NCBI RefSeq assembly: GCF_004570865.1
Contig: NZ_SPQS01000018.1
Coordinates: 1-64,000, forward strand
From: Bradyrhizobium frederickii
Lineage (GTDB): Bacteria; Pseudomonadota; Alphaproteobacteria; Rhizobiales; Xanthobacteraceae
Length of the DNA stretch: 64,000 bases
Reading direction: 5' to 3'
This document shows positions 47,503 to 56,362 of this stretch, in pieces (the stretch's first letter is position 1; each line of letters starts with the position of its first letter). The notes beneath the pieces were generated by a model, which saw nothing but the letters and a program-made list of their open reading frames with translations, was not told the origin of the DNA and did not search any database. Both the position numbers and the translations under genes were made by a program.

Positions 47503-48579
47503 TCAGGAGCTCGGTGCTGCGACGAGGCGATCCGCCGCGTCGAACACGAAGACATCGTTGGGATCGAGCACGGCGTCGAGCGTCTGGCCGGGCTCGAACT
47601 CGTGCACGCCATGCAGCACCGCCACCCAGTTCGATCCGTCGCGGGTCAGATGCACGAAACTCTCCGAACCGGTGATCTCGGTCACCGTGACAGTGGCGTG
47701 GAACGCATGGCGGTCGGCCTCGCCATTGGCGAGTGTGAGCTGATGCGCGCGGAAGCCGACGCGATAGGCCCCGTCGGCGAGGCCTGAATAAAGACCGGAG
47801 GCCGGCGAAGCCGTGCCGCCGGCATATTGCACGGAGCCGTTCTTCTTCTCGATGCCGACGAGATTGAGCGGCGGATCGGAAAACACCTGCGCGACGCGCA
47901 GCGTCTGCGGTCGGCGATAGACACTGGTCGTCTCGCCCATCTGCAGCGCCTGGCCTTCCCACATGCAGACCGTTTTGCCGCCGAGCAGCAGCGCCTCGGT
48001 CGGCTCGGTGGTGGCATAGACGAAGATCGCGCCCGAGGCCTCGAAGATGCGCGGCAGCTCGGCGCGCAGCTCCTCGCGGAGCTTGTAGTCGAGATTGGCG
48101 AGCGGTTCGTCGAGCAGCACGAGATCGGCGCCCTTGACCAGGGCGCGCGCGATCGCGGTGCGCTGCTGCTGGCCGCCGGAAAGTTGCAGCGGGGTGCGCT
48201 TCAGGAACGGCTCGAGCCGCAGCAGCTTTGCGGCCTCCGCCACCCGCGCCTCGATCTCGCCGCGGGGCTTGCCCTGCACGCGCAGGGGCGAAGCGATGTT
48301 CTCATAGACCGAGAGCGAGGGGTAATTGATGAACTGCTGGTAGACCATGGCGACCGAACGCTGACGCACGTCGGCGCCGGTGACGTCCTTGCCGTTCACC
48401 ACCACCTTGCCCGTGGTCGGCCTGTCGAGACCGGCGAGCAACCGCATGATCGAGGTCTTGCCCGATAGCGTCGGCCCGAGCAGCACGTTCAGCGAGCCGC
48501 TCTCGAACGTCAGCGAGACATCGCGGATGTGGGGAATTCCATCGACGGTCCGGGTCACGTGGTCGAGTGTCACGGTCAT
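47503..48579 (-). CDS. glpS: Glycerol ABC transporter ATPase lacking the switch histidine
   Basis: This 358-residue MalK-like ATPase has Walker A GPTLSGKTS (35-43), the Q-loop Gln81, signature LSGGQQQR (133-140) and Walker B LVLLDEP (153-159) with Glu158. The H-loop reads ATTEPTEAL (189-197), with Thr191 in place of the usual switch His. A C-terminal OB-type regulatory domain follows. Combined with GlpT, whose signature is degenerate, it completes one consensus ATP site (GlpT nucleotide, GlpS signature). The start overlaps the glpD stop by 4 bp. Confidence 0.9.
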   Translation of the reverse strand: MTVTLDHVTRTVDGIPHIRDVSLTFESGSLNVLLGPTLSGKTSIMRLLAGLDRPTTGKVVVNGKDVTGADVRQRSVAMVYQQFINYPSLSVYENIASPLRVQGKPRGEIEARVAEAAKLLRLEPFLKRTPLQLSGGQQQRTAIARALVKGADLVLLDEPLANLDYKLREELRAELPRIFEASGAIFVYATTEPTEALLLGGKTVCMWEGQALQMGETTSVYRRPQTLRVAQVFSDPPLNLVGIEKKNGSVQYAGGTASPASGLYSGLADGAYRVGFRAHQLTLANGEADRHAFHATVTVTEITGSESFVHLTRDGSNWVAVLHGVHEFEPGQTLDAVLDPNDVFVFDAADRLVAAPSS

Positions 48580-50126
48580 GAGCGTCCTCCCGCTTCCAGC
48601 AGGGGACTTTGCGGCACGGCGTGGGTCCTGATCCAGTCGTCAAGCGCGGCGATCTCGTCGGCAGATAGTCGCAGGCCGAGCTTGGAACGGCGCCAGACCA
48701 CGTCCTCGGCGGTCACGGCCCATTCATTGGCCATGAGGTAGCGAACCTCGCGCTCGGTCAGCGTCGCGCCAAAGGACTGGCCGAGATCGGCCGGCGATTT
48801 CGCGTCGCCGAGCAGCTTGACGGCCCTCGTGCCATAGGCGCGCGCGAGCCGCCGCGCATGCTCGGGGCTGAGGAAGGGATAGCCACGCTGGAGCTCGGCG
48901 ATCAGCCCGTCGATATCGGACACGTTCATGTCACCGCCGGGCAGCGGCCATTTGCCGGTCCAGCCCTCGCGCGCCTTCGCGCTGCGCAAGTAAGGCGCGA
49001 GCCGCTCCAGCGCCTCTTCGGCGAGGCGGCGATAGGTCGTGATCTTGCCGCCGTAGATCGACAGCAGCGGCACCCCGCCGGGCGTGTCGAGCTCGAACAC
49101 ATAGTCGCGCGTCGCGGCCTTGGCTTCGCTGGCGCCGTCGTCATAGAGCGGGCGCACGCCGGAATAGGTCCAGACCACGTCATCCGGCCTTACCGGCTTG
49201 GCCAGATATTCGCTCGCCGCCGTGCAGAGATACTGAATCTCCTCAGTCGTCGCCTTCACCTTGGCGGGATCGCCGTCATAGTCGCGGTCTGTGGTGCCGA
49301 TCAGCGTGAAATCATCCTGATACGGAATCACGAAGATGATGCGGCCGTCGGCATTCTGGAACATGTAGGCGCGGTCGTGGTCGTAGAGCTTCCTGACCAC
49401 GATGTGCGAGCCTTGCACCAGGCGTACCTTGGCCTTGGCATTGACGCCGGCGCCGCGGCCGAGCACGTCCTCGACCCAGGGGCCGCCGGCATTGATCAGC
49501 GCCTTGGCCTGGATCTGCGAGCGCTCGCCGGTCAGCGTGTTGACCATGCCGACGGTCCAGAGGCCGCCGGACTGGCGGATCTCGGTGGCGCGGGTGCGGG
49601 TGCGAATCTCGGCGCCCTTGTCGGCAGCATCGCGCGCATTGAGCACGACGAGACGGGCGTCATCGACAAAGCAATCCGAATATTCGAAGGCGCGGCTGTA
49701 GCGATTCGGGATCAGCGGCTTGCCGACCTCGTCACGCCCGAGATCGACCGAGCGGGTCGCCGGCAACAGATGGCGGCCGCCGATGTGGTCGTAGAGGAAG
49801 AGACCGAGGCGCAGCAGCCAGGCCGGCCGCAGGCCGGCATGATGCGGCAGAACGAAACGTAGCGGGCGGATGATGTGGGGGGCGATGCCCCAGAGAACCT
49901 CGCGCTCGATCAGCGCCTCTCGGACCAGGCGAAACTCGTAATATTCGAGATAGCGCAGGCCGCCGTGCACAAGCTTGGTCGACCAGGACGATGTCCCGCT
50001 CGCCAAATCGTTCATTTCGCACAGGAAAACGGTATTGCCGCGGCCTACCGCGTCGCGCGCGATGCCGCAGCCGTTAACACCGCCTCCAATGATGGCGAGA
50101 TCGAAAATACGCTCCAACAGACGCAT
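48576..50126 (-). CDS. glpD: Aerobic glycerol-3-phosphate dehydrogenase
   Basis: GlpD is a membrane-associated FAD enzyme that oxidises glycerol 3-phosphate to dihydroxyacetone phosphate and passes electrons to quinone. The 516-residue protein has the N-terminal FAD-binding Rossmann motif IIGGGVNGCGIARDA (about 12-26). The family motifs SSWSTKLVHGGLRYLE (about 46-61) and LLSIYGGKITTYR (about 345-357) are also present, followed by the C-terminal cap with four-helix DAO_C (about 390-500). It leads the glycerol operon. Upstream, on the minus strand, lie phased TTTCG words that suit a DeoR-type operator. Confidence 0.97.
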   Translation of the reverse strand: MRLLERIFDLAIIGGGVNGCGIARDAVGRGNTVFLCEMNDLASGTSSWSTKLVHGGLRYLEYYEFRLVREALIEREVLWGIAPHIIRPLRFVLPHHAGLRPAWLLRLGLFLYDHIGGRHLLPATRSVDLGRDEVGKPLIPNRYSRAFEYSDCFVDDARLVVLNARDAADKGAEIRTRTRATEIRQSGGLWTVGMVNTLTGERSQIQAKALINAGGPWVEDVLGRGAGVNAKAKVRLVQGSHIVVRKLYDHDRAYMFQNADGRIIFVIPYQDDFTLIGTTDRDYDGDPAKVKATTEEIQYLCTAASEYLAKPVRPDDVVWTYSGVRPLYDDGASEAKAATRDYVFELDTPGGVPLLSIYGGKITTYRRLAEEALERLAPYLRSAKAREGWTGKWPLPGGDMNVSDIDGLIAELQRGYPFLSPEHARRLARAYGTRAVKLLGDAKSPADLGQSFGATLTEREVRYLMANEWAVTAEDVVWRRSKLGLRLSADEIAALDDWIRTHAVPQSPLLEAGGRS

Positions 50127-50159
50127 CCCCCGGCGACCGCCCGTTCCTTCGAGCGGTTA

Positions 50160-50228
50160 CTTTCGCTTTAGATTAGATCATACCGGAAAACGAAAGCAAG
50201 ATGAAAGAGAAGCGAAAGGAAGCGAAAG
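50160..50228. promoter_or_regulatory. Candidate GlpR operator array upstream of glpD
   Basis: On the plus strand CGAAAG-type words start at 50191, 50202 (TGAAAG), 50213 and 50223, spaced 11, 11 and 10 bp, one helical turn apart. An inverted CTTTCG lies at 50160. DeoR-family regulators such as GlpR bind tandem TTTCG-containing repeats, and glpR lies nearby. The array is 34-102 bp before the glpD start, which suits repression. Confidence 0.55.
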
Positions 50229-50358
50229 CCGAACTTTTCGATGGGCAATGGGCTGAAGAAATCAGCAATCTCGAAGCCAATTCCCGAGGCAGCGCCGCCC
50301 TTGATTGGTCGGCATCACAGAACTATAGTCATAATAGTCATATTGGTTCTCTCGCGCC

Positions 50359-50643
50359 ATGGCCGACCGAAACACTGCACCCGATACGCTTCCGGCTGAC
50401 GACATCTGGACACTCGCCAACGCCAAGGCACGGCTGTCCGAGGTGGTCGACCGCGCTCAAGCTGGCCCTCAGATCATCACCCGGCACGGCAAGCCAAATG
50501 CAGTCGTCGTTTCCGCCGAGGAATGGGCACGGAAGACCGCACGCAAAGGCACGCTCGCTGACTTCCTGCTGGCTTCGCCGTTGCGCGGCACTGACCTCGA
50601 GCTTGAACGCATGCGGGATGAACCGCGCGACGAGATGCCGTGA
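50359..50643 (+). CDS. PHD-family antitoxin
   Basis: This 94-residue prevent-host-death antitoxin has the N-terminal DNA-binding fold (IWTLANAKARLSEVVDRAQA; GPQIITRHGKPNAVVVSAEEW) and a disordered C-terminal segment (LRGTDLELERMRDEPRDE) expected to wrap the toxin. It represses its own promoter with the toxin as co-repressor in known systems. The toxin start overlaps its stop by 4 bp. The pair lies on the plus strand between glpD and glpR, both on the minus strand, and so interrupts the glycerol locus. Confidence 0.92.
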   Translation: MADRNTAPDTLPADDIWTLANAKARLSEVVDRAQAGPQIITRHGKPNAVVVSAEEWARKTARKGTLADFLLASPLRGTDLELERMRDEPRDEMP

Positions 50644-51065
50644 ACCTGCTCCTCGACACCAATGTGCTGTCGGAGGTTCGTCGGCCGGCGCCTTCCCCGA
50701 AAGTCCTGGCGTGGCTCGATACAATCGATGAGGACCGCGCGTTCATCAGCGTCGCCTCGATTGCCGAGCTCCGCCGCTGCATCGCTCTGCTGGACGACGG
50801 CCGGCGGCGCACGGCCTTAGCAGCTTGGCTCGCCCATGATCTGCCAGCGCGATTTGCAGGGCGCATCCTGCCGATCGACCATGCCGTGGCTGAACGATGG
50901 GGCGACCTGATGGCGCAGAGCCGCCGCACTGGTGTTGCACTGTCCGTCATGGACGGCTTCTTTGCAGCCAGCGCGCTCGTTAGCAACCTCACGCTCGTCA
51001 CAAGCAACGTGAAGGATTTTACGGCCTTCGGCGTCCCGCTGCACAATCCGTGGGGCGACGCCTAG
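50640..51065 (+). CDS. PIN-domain VapC-like toxin
   Basis: This 141-residue PIN ribonuclease is read from a GTG that overlaps the antitoxin stop. Acidic metal ligands are present at Asp6 (LLDTN), Glu43 (IAELR), Asp105 (SVMDGFFAA) and Asp126 (NVKDF), so the catalytic site looks complete. VapC-type toxins cut specific tRNA or rRNA and arrest growth until the antitoxin is restored. Together with the PHD protein it forms a class II toxin-antitoxin module. The gene ends 3 bp from the convergent glpR stop. Confidence 0.92.
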   Translation: MNLLLDTNVLSEVRRPAPSPKVLAWLDTIDEDRAFISVASIAELRRCIALLDDGRRRTALAAWLAHDLPARFAGRILPIDHAVAERWGDLMAQSRRTGVALSVMDGFFAASALVSNLTLVTSNVKDFTAFGVPLHNPWGDA

Positions 51066-51068
51066 GCG

Positions 51069-51914
51069 CTATCGCAGCCGCACCACCGGCGCGGCTTCAG
51101 GCACCGCATCCTGGGCGTCGGCCGGCGCATCGTCGATGTCCGCGTCCTTCGGCATCGCCGCGACCACTTCGATGCCCTTGCTGTGGCAGATGGTGGCGAG
51201 GCGTTCGGGAAGCTCCTGGTCGGTGACGAAGGTCTGGATCTGCGTGATATGAGCGATGCGCACCGGCGCGCTGCGACGCAGCTTGGTGGAATCGGCAACC
51301 AGCATGACGCTGCGGGCGTTGGCGATGATGGCCTGTGCGACCTGGACCTCGCGATAGTCGAAGTCGAGCAGCGCCCCCTCCTCGTCGATCGCGGACGCGC
51401 CGATGATGGCGTAGTCGACCTTGAACTGGCCGATCAGCTGCGTCGCGGTCGAGCCGACCACGGCGCCGTCGGCGCGCCGCACCGTGCCGCCGGCCACGAC
51501 CACCTCGATGCGGGGATGGCGGTAGAGCAGCATCGCGACATTGAGATTGTTGGTGATGACGAGGAGATCCTCGTGCGAGGTCAACGCGCTCGCGACCTCT
51601 TCCGTCGTGGTGCCGATATTGATGAAGAGCGAGCAGCCATTCGGGATCAGCGAGGCGGCTGCAGCTCCGATCGCCTTCTTCTCGTCGGCGGCGACGAAGC
51701 GCCGCGCCTCATAGGCGAGGTTTTCGACGCCGGAGGCGATGATGGCGCCGCCATGGATGCGGGTGAGCGATCTCCGCTCGCAGAGATCGTTGAGATCCTT
51801 CCGGATGGTCTGCGCCGAGACCTCGAAGCGGCGCGCGAGCTCCTCCACCATGACGCGGCCCGAGGCGCGCGCGATGTTGAGGATTTCGGCTTGGCGATGG
51901 GTCAGTCCGGTCAC
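51069..51914 (-). CDS. glpR: DeoR-family regulator, probable GlpR
   Basis: This 281-residue repressor is read from a GTG start. It has an N-terminal DeoR winged helix (about 5-60; RQAEILNIARASGRVMVEEL then SAQTIRKDLNDL) and a sugar-phosphate-binding DeoRC domain (about 75-235; NIGTTTEEVA; TNNLNVAMLL; ADSTKLRR). The C-terminal extension after 245 is rich in Asp and Ala. By neighbourhood it should be GlpR, responding to glycerol 3-phosphate and acting on the glpD promoter. A toxin-antitoxin pair lies between it and glpD. The effector assignment is inference. Confidence 0.88.
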   Translation of the reverse strand: MTGLTHRQAEILNIARASGRVMVEELARRFEVSAQTIRKDLNDLCERRSLTRIHGGAIIASGVENLAYEARRFVAADEKKAIGAAAASLIPNGCSLFINIGTTTEEVASALTSHEDLLVITNNLNVAMLLYRHPRIEVVVAGGTVRRADGAVVGSTATQLIGQFKVDYAIIGASAIDEEGALLDFDYREVQVAQAIIANARSVMLVADSTKLRRSAPVRIAHITQIQTFVTDQELPERLATICHSKGIEVVAAMPKDADIDDAPADAQDAVPEAAPVVRLR

Positions 51915-52019
51915 GGCAAGGGCCTCAAATCAGGAAGCTGCATGGTGCGGCGGTTCGCAGCTGCGGTCAATGCGCGCGCCAATCACGGTTAACGGATGAG
52001 GCGGAGCTCACCATGCCAT

Positions 52020-52694
52020 TCACCATGCCATGGCGGCGGCAAGGCGCGCGAGCAGATCCGGGTCGTCGAAGGCGCTTGCAGAGGCAACGGCGCCGGCACC
52101 GACAAGATCGTCATGGCTGAGGCTGGTCCGGATTCCGATCGTCGGAATGCCGGCGGCGGCGGCCGATTGCACGCCGGAGCGGGAATCCTCGAACGCAATC
52201 GAGGACGCGGCACTGCCCCCGACGAAGCGCAGCCCTTCCTGATAAGGCAGCGGATGCGGTTTGCCGTAGGGCAGCTCGTCGCCGATCACGACCGCCTTGA
52301 ACCGCTCGGCGATGCCGAGGCCCGACAGCAGCAGCTCGGCGTTGAGACGCGGCGCATTGGTCACGGCAACCATGGGAACGCCGGCCGCGTCCGCGCGGTC
52401 GAGCAGCGCCAACAGCCCCGGCAACGGTTCGACCTGTCCGGCCACGAGCGTGCGGAAGATCTCTTCTTTCTCGGCGAGAATCGCGGCGCGCCGCGCCGGC
52501 GTTTCGTCGGGCAGAAAGCGGTCGCCGATCGACACATTGGCGAAACCCTGCAGCTCCCTAGAGAATCGCGCGTGGTCGAACACATGGCCGCGCGGCCCCA
52601 GCACCTGGTTGAAGGCCTTGAGATGCAGCGGGTCGGTGTTGGCGAGCGTACCGTCGATGTCGAACAACAATGCCCTGCCGATTGCCTCGATCAT
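52020..52694 (-). CDS. HAD-IA family hydrolase
   Basis: This 224-residue phosphatase-like protein has motif I DIDGTLANTD (12-21, nucleophile and acid Asp12/Asp14), motif II VTNAP (about 113-117), a Lys in motif III (YGKPHPLPY) and motif IV FEDSRSG, with a helical cap between. The pattern is of the phosphoglycolate phosphatase/beta-phosphoglucomutase group. The glycerol context makes a sugar- or glycerol-phosphate substrate plausible, but there is no proof. It is 105 bp upstream of glpR on the same strand. Confidence 0.9.
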   Translation of the reverse strand: MIEAIGRALLFDIDGTLANTDPLHLKAFNQVLGPRGHVFDHARFSRELQGFANVSIGDRFLPDETPARRAAILAEKEEIFRTLVAGQVEPLPGLLALLDRADAAGVPMVAVTNAPRLNAELLLSGLGIAERFKAVVIGDELPYGKPHPLPYQEGLRFVGGSAASSIAFEDSRSGVQSAAAAGIPTIGIRTSLSHDDLVGAGAVASASAFDDPDLLARLAAAMAW

Positions 52695-52848
52695 TTCCCT
52701 ACTTTCCCAAATCCGCGACGCATCAATGCGGAAGACGTATCAATACGGGTTCGAACGCGCAATGACGCATCGACATGACGACAATGCACCACTCGACAAA
52801 GCCGGGCGCGGCTGCAACACTCCTTGCAAGATCAAAAAGGAGGAAACG

Positions 52849-53298
52849 ATGATCAACCGACGCGACCTTGCTCTTTCGACTCTCGCGGTCTCCGCGCTTG
52901 CGTTCACGGCACCGGCGCTCGCCGCCTCGGCAGACGAAGAGGCGGTGGCGAAAAAGGTCGAGGCCTTCCGTCTCGCCCAGATCGCGGCCGACCCGAAGGC
53001 GCTCGCGGGGCTGTGCTGGGACGATCTCAGTTACAGCCATTCCAGCGGCAAGGTCGAGGACAAGGCAACCTTCATCGCCAACGCGACCGACGGCAAGTCG
53101 AAGTTCCTCTCGATCGAATACAAGGACCCCACCATCAAGGTCGTCGGCCCCGCCGCCATCGTGCGCTTCCATTGGCTGGGGGAACAGGAAATGGCGGCCG
53201 ATGGGAAGAAAGTGTCGACCAATCTTCACATCCTGATGAACTGGCAGAAGCAGGGCGACGAGTGGAAGCTTCTGTCGCGGGCCGCGACGAAGTTGTGA
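52849..53298 (+). CDS. Secreted NTF2-like (DUF4440-type) protein
   Basis: This 149-residue protein has a signal peptide carrying an RR pair (INRRDLALSTLAVSALAFTA then PALAASA), possibly a Tat-type signal though the full SRRxFLK consensus is absent. The mature part is an NTF2-like cone fold (AVAKKVEAFRLAQIAADPKALAGL; DLSYSHSSGKVEDKATFIA; LHILMNWQKQGDEWKLLSRA). NTF2-like folds bind small hydrophobic molecules or catalyse isomerisations; no active site can be named. AAAGGAGGAAACG precedes the ATG at 52849 and fixes the start. Confidence 0.87.
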   Translation: MINRRDLALSTLAVSALAFTAPALAASADEEAVAKKVEAFRLAQIAADPKALAGLCWDDLSYSHSSGKVEDKATFIANATDGKSKFLSIEYKDPTIKVVGPAAIVRFHWLGEQEMAADGKKVSTNLHILMNWQKQGDEWKLLSRAATKL

Positions 53299-53306
53299 CC
53301 AACAAC

Positions 53307-53408
53307 GTCATTCCGGGACGCGCCGAAAGGCGCGGGCCCGGAATCCATTGGTCGGCAATTTCTGCAGCGAGATAGATTCCGGGCTCGCGCGGCGCGCGCC
53401 CGGGATCG
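53307..53408. repeat. Dispersed palindromic repeat (gtcattccggg type), copy 2
   Basis: Same family as 26004-26105; it contains gtcattccggg and internal cccggaatcc/gattccggg words, with a diverged right end (cgggatcgac). Confidence 0.8.
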
Positions 53409-53420
53409 ACCGGCAGCCGC

Positions 53421-53612
53421 TTATGCGGCTTCCTTCACGTCGCCGTTCACCAGCTTGCGCGCAGCGCGCTCGGCTTCGCGGGCGTTGCGAAAGAGCTGGC
53501 CTTCGAGACGGTTGAAGCGGTGCGATGAGGCGAAGAAACAGTAGCCTCCCTGAGAACGAACGACGATACCTGCGGTCTGCGAATCGACTTCGATAATGTA
53601 GCTGTCCGGCAT
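53421..53612 (-). CDS. Small conserved hypothetical protein
   Basis: This 63-residue protein starts MPDSYIIEVDSQTAGIVVRS and has a beta-hairpin-rich first half (GYCFFASSHRFNRLEGQLF) and a basic helix (NAREAERAARKLVNG). I do not recognise a family, but the compact alpha/beta pattern and a plausible start with an adjacent purine stretch support translation. It is a single gene between a palindromic repeat and the thioesterase gene. Confidence 0.65.
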   Translation of the reverse strand: MPDSYIIEVDSQTAGIVVRSQGGYCFFASSHRFNRLEGQLFRNAREAERAARKLVNGDVKEAA

Positions 53613-53845
53613 GGTCCGTGGATTCCTCAGTGCGGGCAAATAACGGTGCTCCTGCCCAATGGTTCCCGGGCATTTGAGGCCGTTTCCACCCCGAATCGAC
53701 ACGCAACTGAGTACGCCGGGACCTCATCCGTTTTATGACTGGTTCTTGACTGGTTCTTGGCGAAGCCGCGACGAAGATGACCTGCTGGCGCCGCGTTTGG
53801 CGGCGGGACACACATTCGCGAGATGAGGCAGCGCGTCGCGCGCGA

Positions 53846-54256
53846 TTAAGTCGCGATCGTCGTGTCGGTCGCGCGGACCGCTTGCGGACGGCCGTGCTCG
53901 TCGATCGAGACATAGGTAAAATTGCCGTCTGTGACGAGAAACGGATGCTCCTCGCCGCGACGCAGCGCCCAGGCTTCCAGATGCACGGTGAGCGAGGTCC
54001 GTCCGACGCGGACGAGATTGGCATAGACCGAGACGAGATCGCCGACATAGACCGCCTTGCGAAAATTCATCGCCTCGATCGCGACTGTCACGGTACGCGA
54101 CTTCGCGACCTTCGAGGCAAACACGCCGCCGCCGACGTCCATCTGGCTCAGCAGCCAGCCGCCGAAGATATCGCCGTTGGCATTGGTGTCGGCCGGCATC
54201 GCCAACGTGCGGATGCAGAGATCGCCGCGCGGCACCGTATTCGCCTGTTCGTTCAT
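53846..54256 (-). CDS. Hotdog-fold acyl-CoA thioesterase (YciA-like)
   Basis: This 136-residue hotdog thioesterase has the family segments MPADTNANGDIFGGWLLSQM (about 20-39, catalytic Asn/Asp region) and VTVAIEAMNFRKAVYVGDLV. They match YciA/acyl-CoA thioesterase proteins that hydrolyse acyl-CoA to free acid and CoA. It is the last gene of the fatty-acid oxidation operon, 7 bp after the FadJ-like gene. The ATG at 54256 begins the homology; the upstream open frame is a shadow. Confidence 0.9.
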   Translation of the reverse strand: MNEQANTVPRGDLCIRTLAMPADTNANGDIFGGWLLSQMDVGGGVFASKVAKSRTVTVAIEAMNFRKAVYVGDLVSVYANLVRVGRTSLTVHLEAWALRRGEEHPFLVTDGNFTYVSIDEHGRPQAVRATDTTIAT

Positions 54257-54263
54257 GTCTCTC

Positions 54264-56360
54264 TCACTTGAAATTGTCCCAGCCCGGATCGGGCGCGAAC
54301 CGTTCGCCGAACCTCTCGGCGAGCCCGCGCAAGGTGGATACGACATTCTCCACACCACGCGTGCGCGCATGGTTCAGCGGGCCGCCACGAAACGGTGCAT
54401 AACCCGTGCCGAAGATCATGGCGCCGTCGACCGCGTCAGGATCGTTGACGATGCCTTCGCGCAGCGCGGCAACGCAGACGTTGGACATCGGCAGCACCAG
54501 GCGGTCGATCATCTGGTCGGTGACGCGCGGACCGGTCTCGGGGAGCGGCGCCTTTTCCGCCTTGCCGTCCTTCCAGGTGTAGAAGCCCTTGCCGGTCTTA
54601 CGGCCGAGCTCGCCTCTGGCGACCTTGTCGCGCAGCCAGGCCGGCGTCGGCGGCAAGAGATCGCCGAACTTGGTGCGCAGCATGTCGCCGACGTCGAGAC
54701 AGATGTCGAGCCCGACCTGGTCGGCGAGCTCGATCGGCCCCATCGGCATGCCGAACTGCTCGGCCGCGGCGTCGATCAGGCGCTGGTCGATCTTCTCGTC
54801 CAGCATCACCATGGCTTCCAGCATGTAAGGCGTCAGCGCCCGGTTGACGAGGAAGCCGGGCGAGCTCTTCACAGAGAGCGGCAGGCGGTCGATCGCACCG
54901 ACGAAGGCGAGCGCGTCCTTCAATACCTGCGCGTCGTTGCCGTCGTGACTGACGACTTCGACCAATTGCAGCCGCGACACCGGATTGAAGAAGTGCAAGC
55001 CGACCAGCCGCTCCGGCCGCGCCAGTGTGGTGCGCAGGTCCTGAAGCGGAATGCTCGACGTGTTGGTGGCAAGGATCGCGCCCGGCTTCATCCGCGGCTC
55101 GAGCCCGGCATAGACCCTCTGCTTGAGCTCGAGCTTTTCCGGGACCGCCTCGATGATGAGATCGGCGTTGCGCACGCCCTCCCCGTCCATGTCGGGGATG
55201 AGGCGATCGAGTGCGTCGCGTACCTCGGTCGGCTTGCGGATGATCTTGCCGTAAAGCTCGGCGGCGCGCTTCACCGCGCCCGCGATCGGCTCGGCCTTCA
55301 TGTCGGCGAGCGAGACGCGCAGCCCCTGCCCGGCTACCCAAGCCGCGATATCGCCGCCCATGGCGCCGGCGCCGATGACGTGGACATGCTTGATGGTGTT
55401 GCCGGAGCCTGCCGCCTTCTTCATCTGCTCGCGCAGGAAGAACACGCGGATCAGGTTCTGCGCGGTCGGCGTCACCATCAGCCTGGCGAAAGACGCCTGC
55501 TCCGCCTTCAGCATCGCGGCCTTGCTGCCGCCATGAGTCTCCCAGAGGTCGATCAGCGCGTAAGGCGCGGGATAGTGCTCGCGGGACGCGGCCTTTGCCG
55601 CCTCGGAGCGCATGCGTTTTGCCAGGAGCCCGCGCACTGGGCCGAAATTGGCGGCGCGCGCCAGAAGACCCGGACGCGCCCGCTTCAGGCGGCCGAACAG
55701 CGCATCCTTCACCGCGCCCCTGACATGACGCTCCTGCGTGACGGCGTCGACGAGGCCGAGCGACTTGGCGCGGCGCGCATCGATGGTGCGGCCGGTCAGC
55801 ATCAAGGCCATTGATTGGGTCGGATTGACCAGCGCGGTGAACCGCGCGGTGCCGCCGAGGCCGGGGTGCAGACCGAGCATCACCTCCGGGAAGCCGAAGC
55901 GCGCGCCGTCGATCGCGATGCGCGATTGGCAGGCCAGCGCAACCTCGAGCCCACCGCCGAGGCAGAAGCCGTGGATCACCGCGACCGTCGGCAGCTTCAA
56001 CGCCACCAGATGATCGACCACGGCGTGCGCGGCGCGGATACGGCTCTCGACCATGCCGGGGTCGGAGGCACCGCGGAATTCGTTGACGTCGGCGCCGGCA
56101 ATGAAGCCCGACGGTTTTGCGGAGCGGATCACGAGGCCGGCCGGACGCTCGGTCTCGATCGCCGCGAGCACCGCGTCGAACTCCTCCATCACGTCGGAGG
56201 ACAGCGTGTTGGCACTTGCGTCAGTGCGGTCGAACAGCAGCCAGGCGACGCCGTCGGCGTCGCGCGTCAGCTTGAAGTGCTTGTACGGGCTGTCCGGCGC
56301 GGGCTGGGGCCCGAGCGTCAGGACGCGACCCGCGAGCGCGGTCATGATCTTGGAATCCAT
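54264..56360 (-). CDS. Multifunctional enoyl-CoA hydratase / 3-hydroxyacyl-CoA dehydrogenase (FadJ/FadB-like)
   Basis: This 698-residue beta-oxidation protein has an enoyl-CoA hydratase/isomerase domain (about 25-220; FIAGADVNEFRG and CLGGGLEVALACQSRIA). The 3-hydroxyacyl-CoA dehydrogenase NAD-binding domain follows (about 320-500; VIGAGAMGGDIAAWVAGQGL; LHFFNPV), then C-terminal helical domains (about 505-690). It converts trans-2-enoyl-CoA to 3-ketoacyl-CoA and works with the thiolase encoded just upstream. The ATG at 56360 is 2 bp past the thiolase stop; a GTG at 56366 that overlaps that stop by 4 bp is an equal alternative. It lies in a four-gene operon with a damaged fadE. Confidence 0.93.
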   Translation of the reverse strand: MDSKIMTALAGRVLTLGPQPAPDSPYKHFKLTRDADGVAWLLFDRTDASANTLSSDVMEEFDAVLAAIETERPAGLVIRSAKPSGFIAGADVNEFRGASDPGMVESRIRAAHAVVDHLVALKLPTVAVIHGFCLGGGLEVALACQSRIAIDGARFGFPEVMLGLHPGLGGTARFTALVNPTQSMALMLTGRTIDARRAKSLGLVDAVTQERHVRGAVKDALFGRLKRARPGLLARAANFGPVRGLLAKRMRSEAAKAASREHYPAPYALIDLWETHGGSKAAMLKAEQASFARLMVTPTAQNLIRVFFLREQMKKAAGSGNTIKHVHVIGAGAMGGDIAAWVAGQGLRVSLADMKAEPIAGAVKRAAELYGKIIRKPTEVRDALDRLIPDMDGEGVRNADLIIEAVPEKLELKQRVYAGLEPRMKPGAILATNTSSIPLQDLRTTLARPERLVGLHFFNPVSRLQLVEVVSHDGNDAQVLKDALAFVGAIDRLPLSVKSSPGFLVNRALTPYMLEAMVMLDEKIDQRLIDAAAEQFGMPMGPIELADQVGLDICLDVGDMLRTKFGDLLPPTPAWLRDKVARGELGRKTGKGFYTWKDGKAEKAPLPETGPRVTDQMIDRLVLPMSNVCVAALREGIVNDPDAVDGAMIFGTGYAPFRGGPLNHARTRGVENVVSTLRGLAERFGERFAPDPGWDNFK

Positions 56361-56362
56361 GG

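Noticed and set aside
54057..55814. Plus-strand frame of 585 codons opposite the FadJ-like gene
   Set aside because: Shadow of a conserved beta-oxidation gene; composition is artificial.
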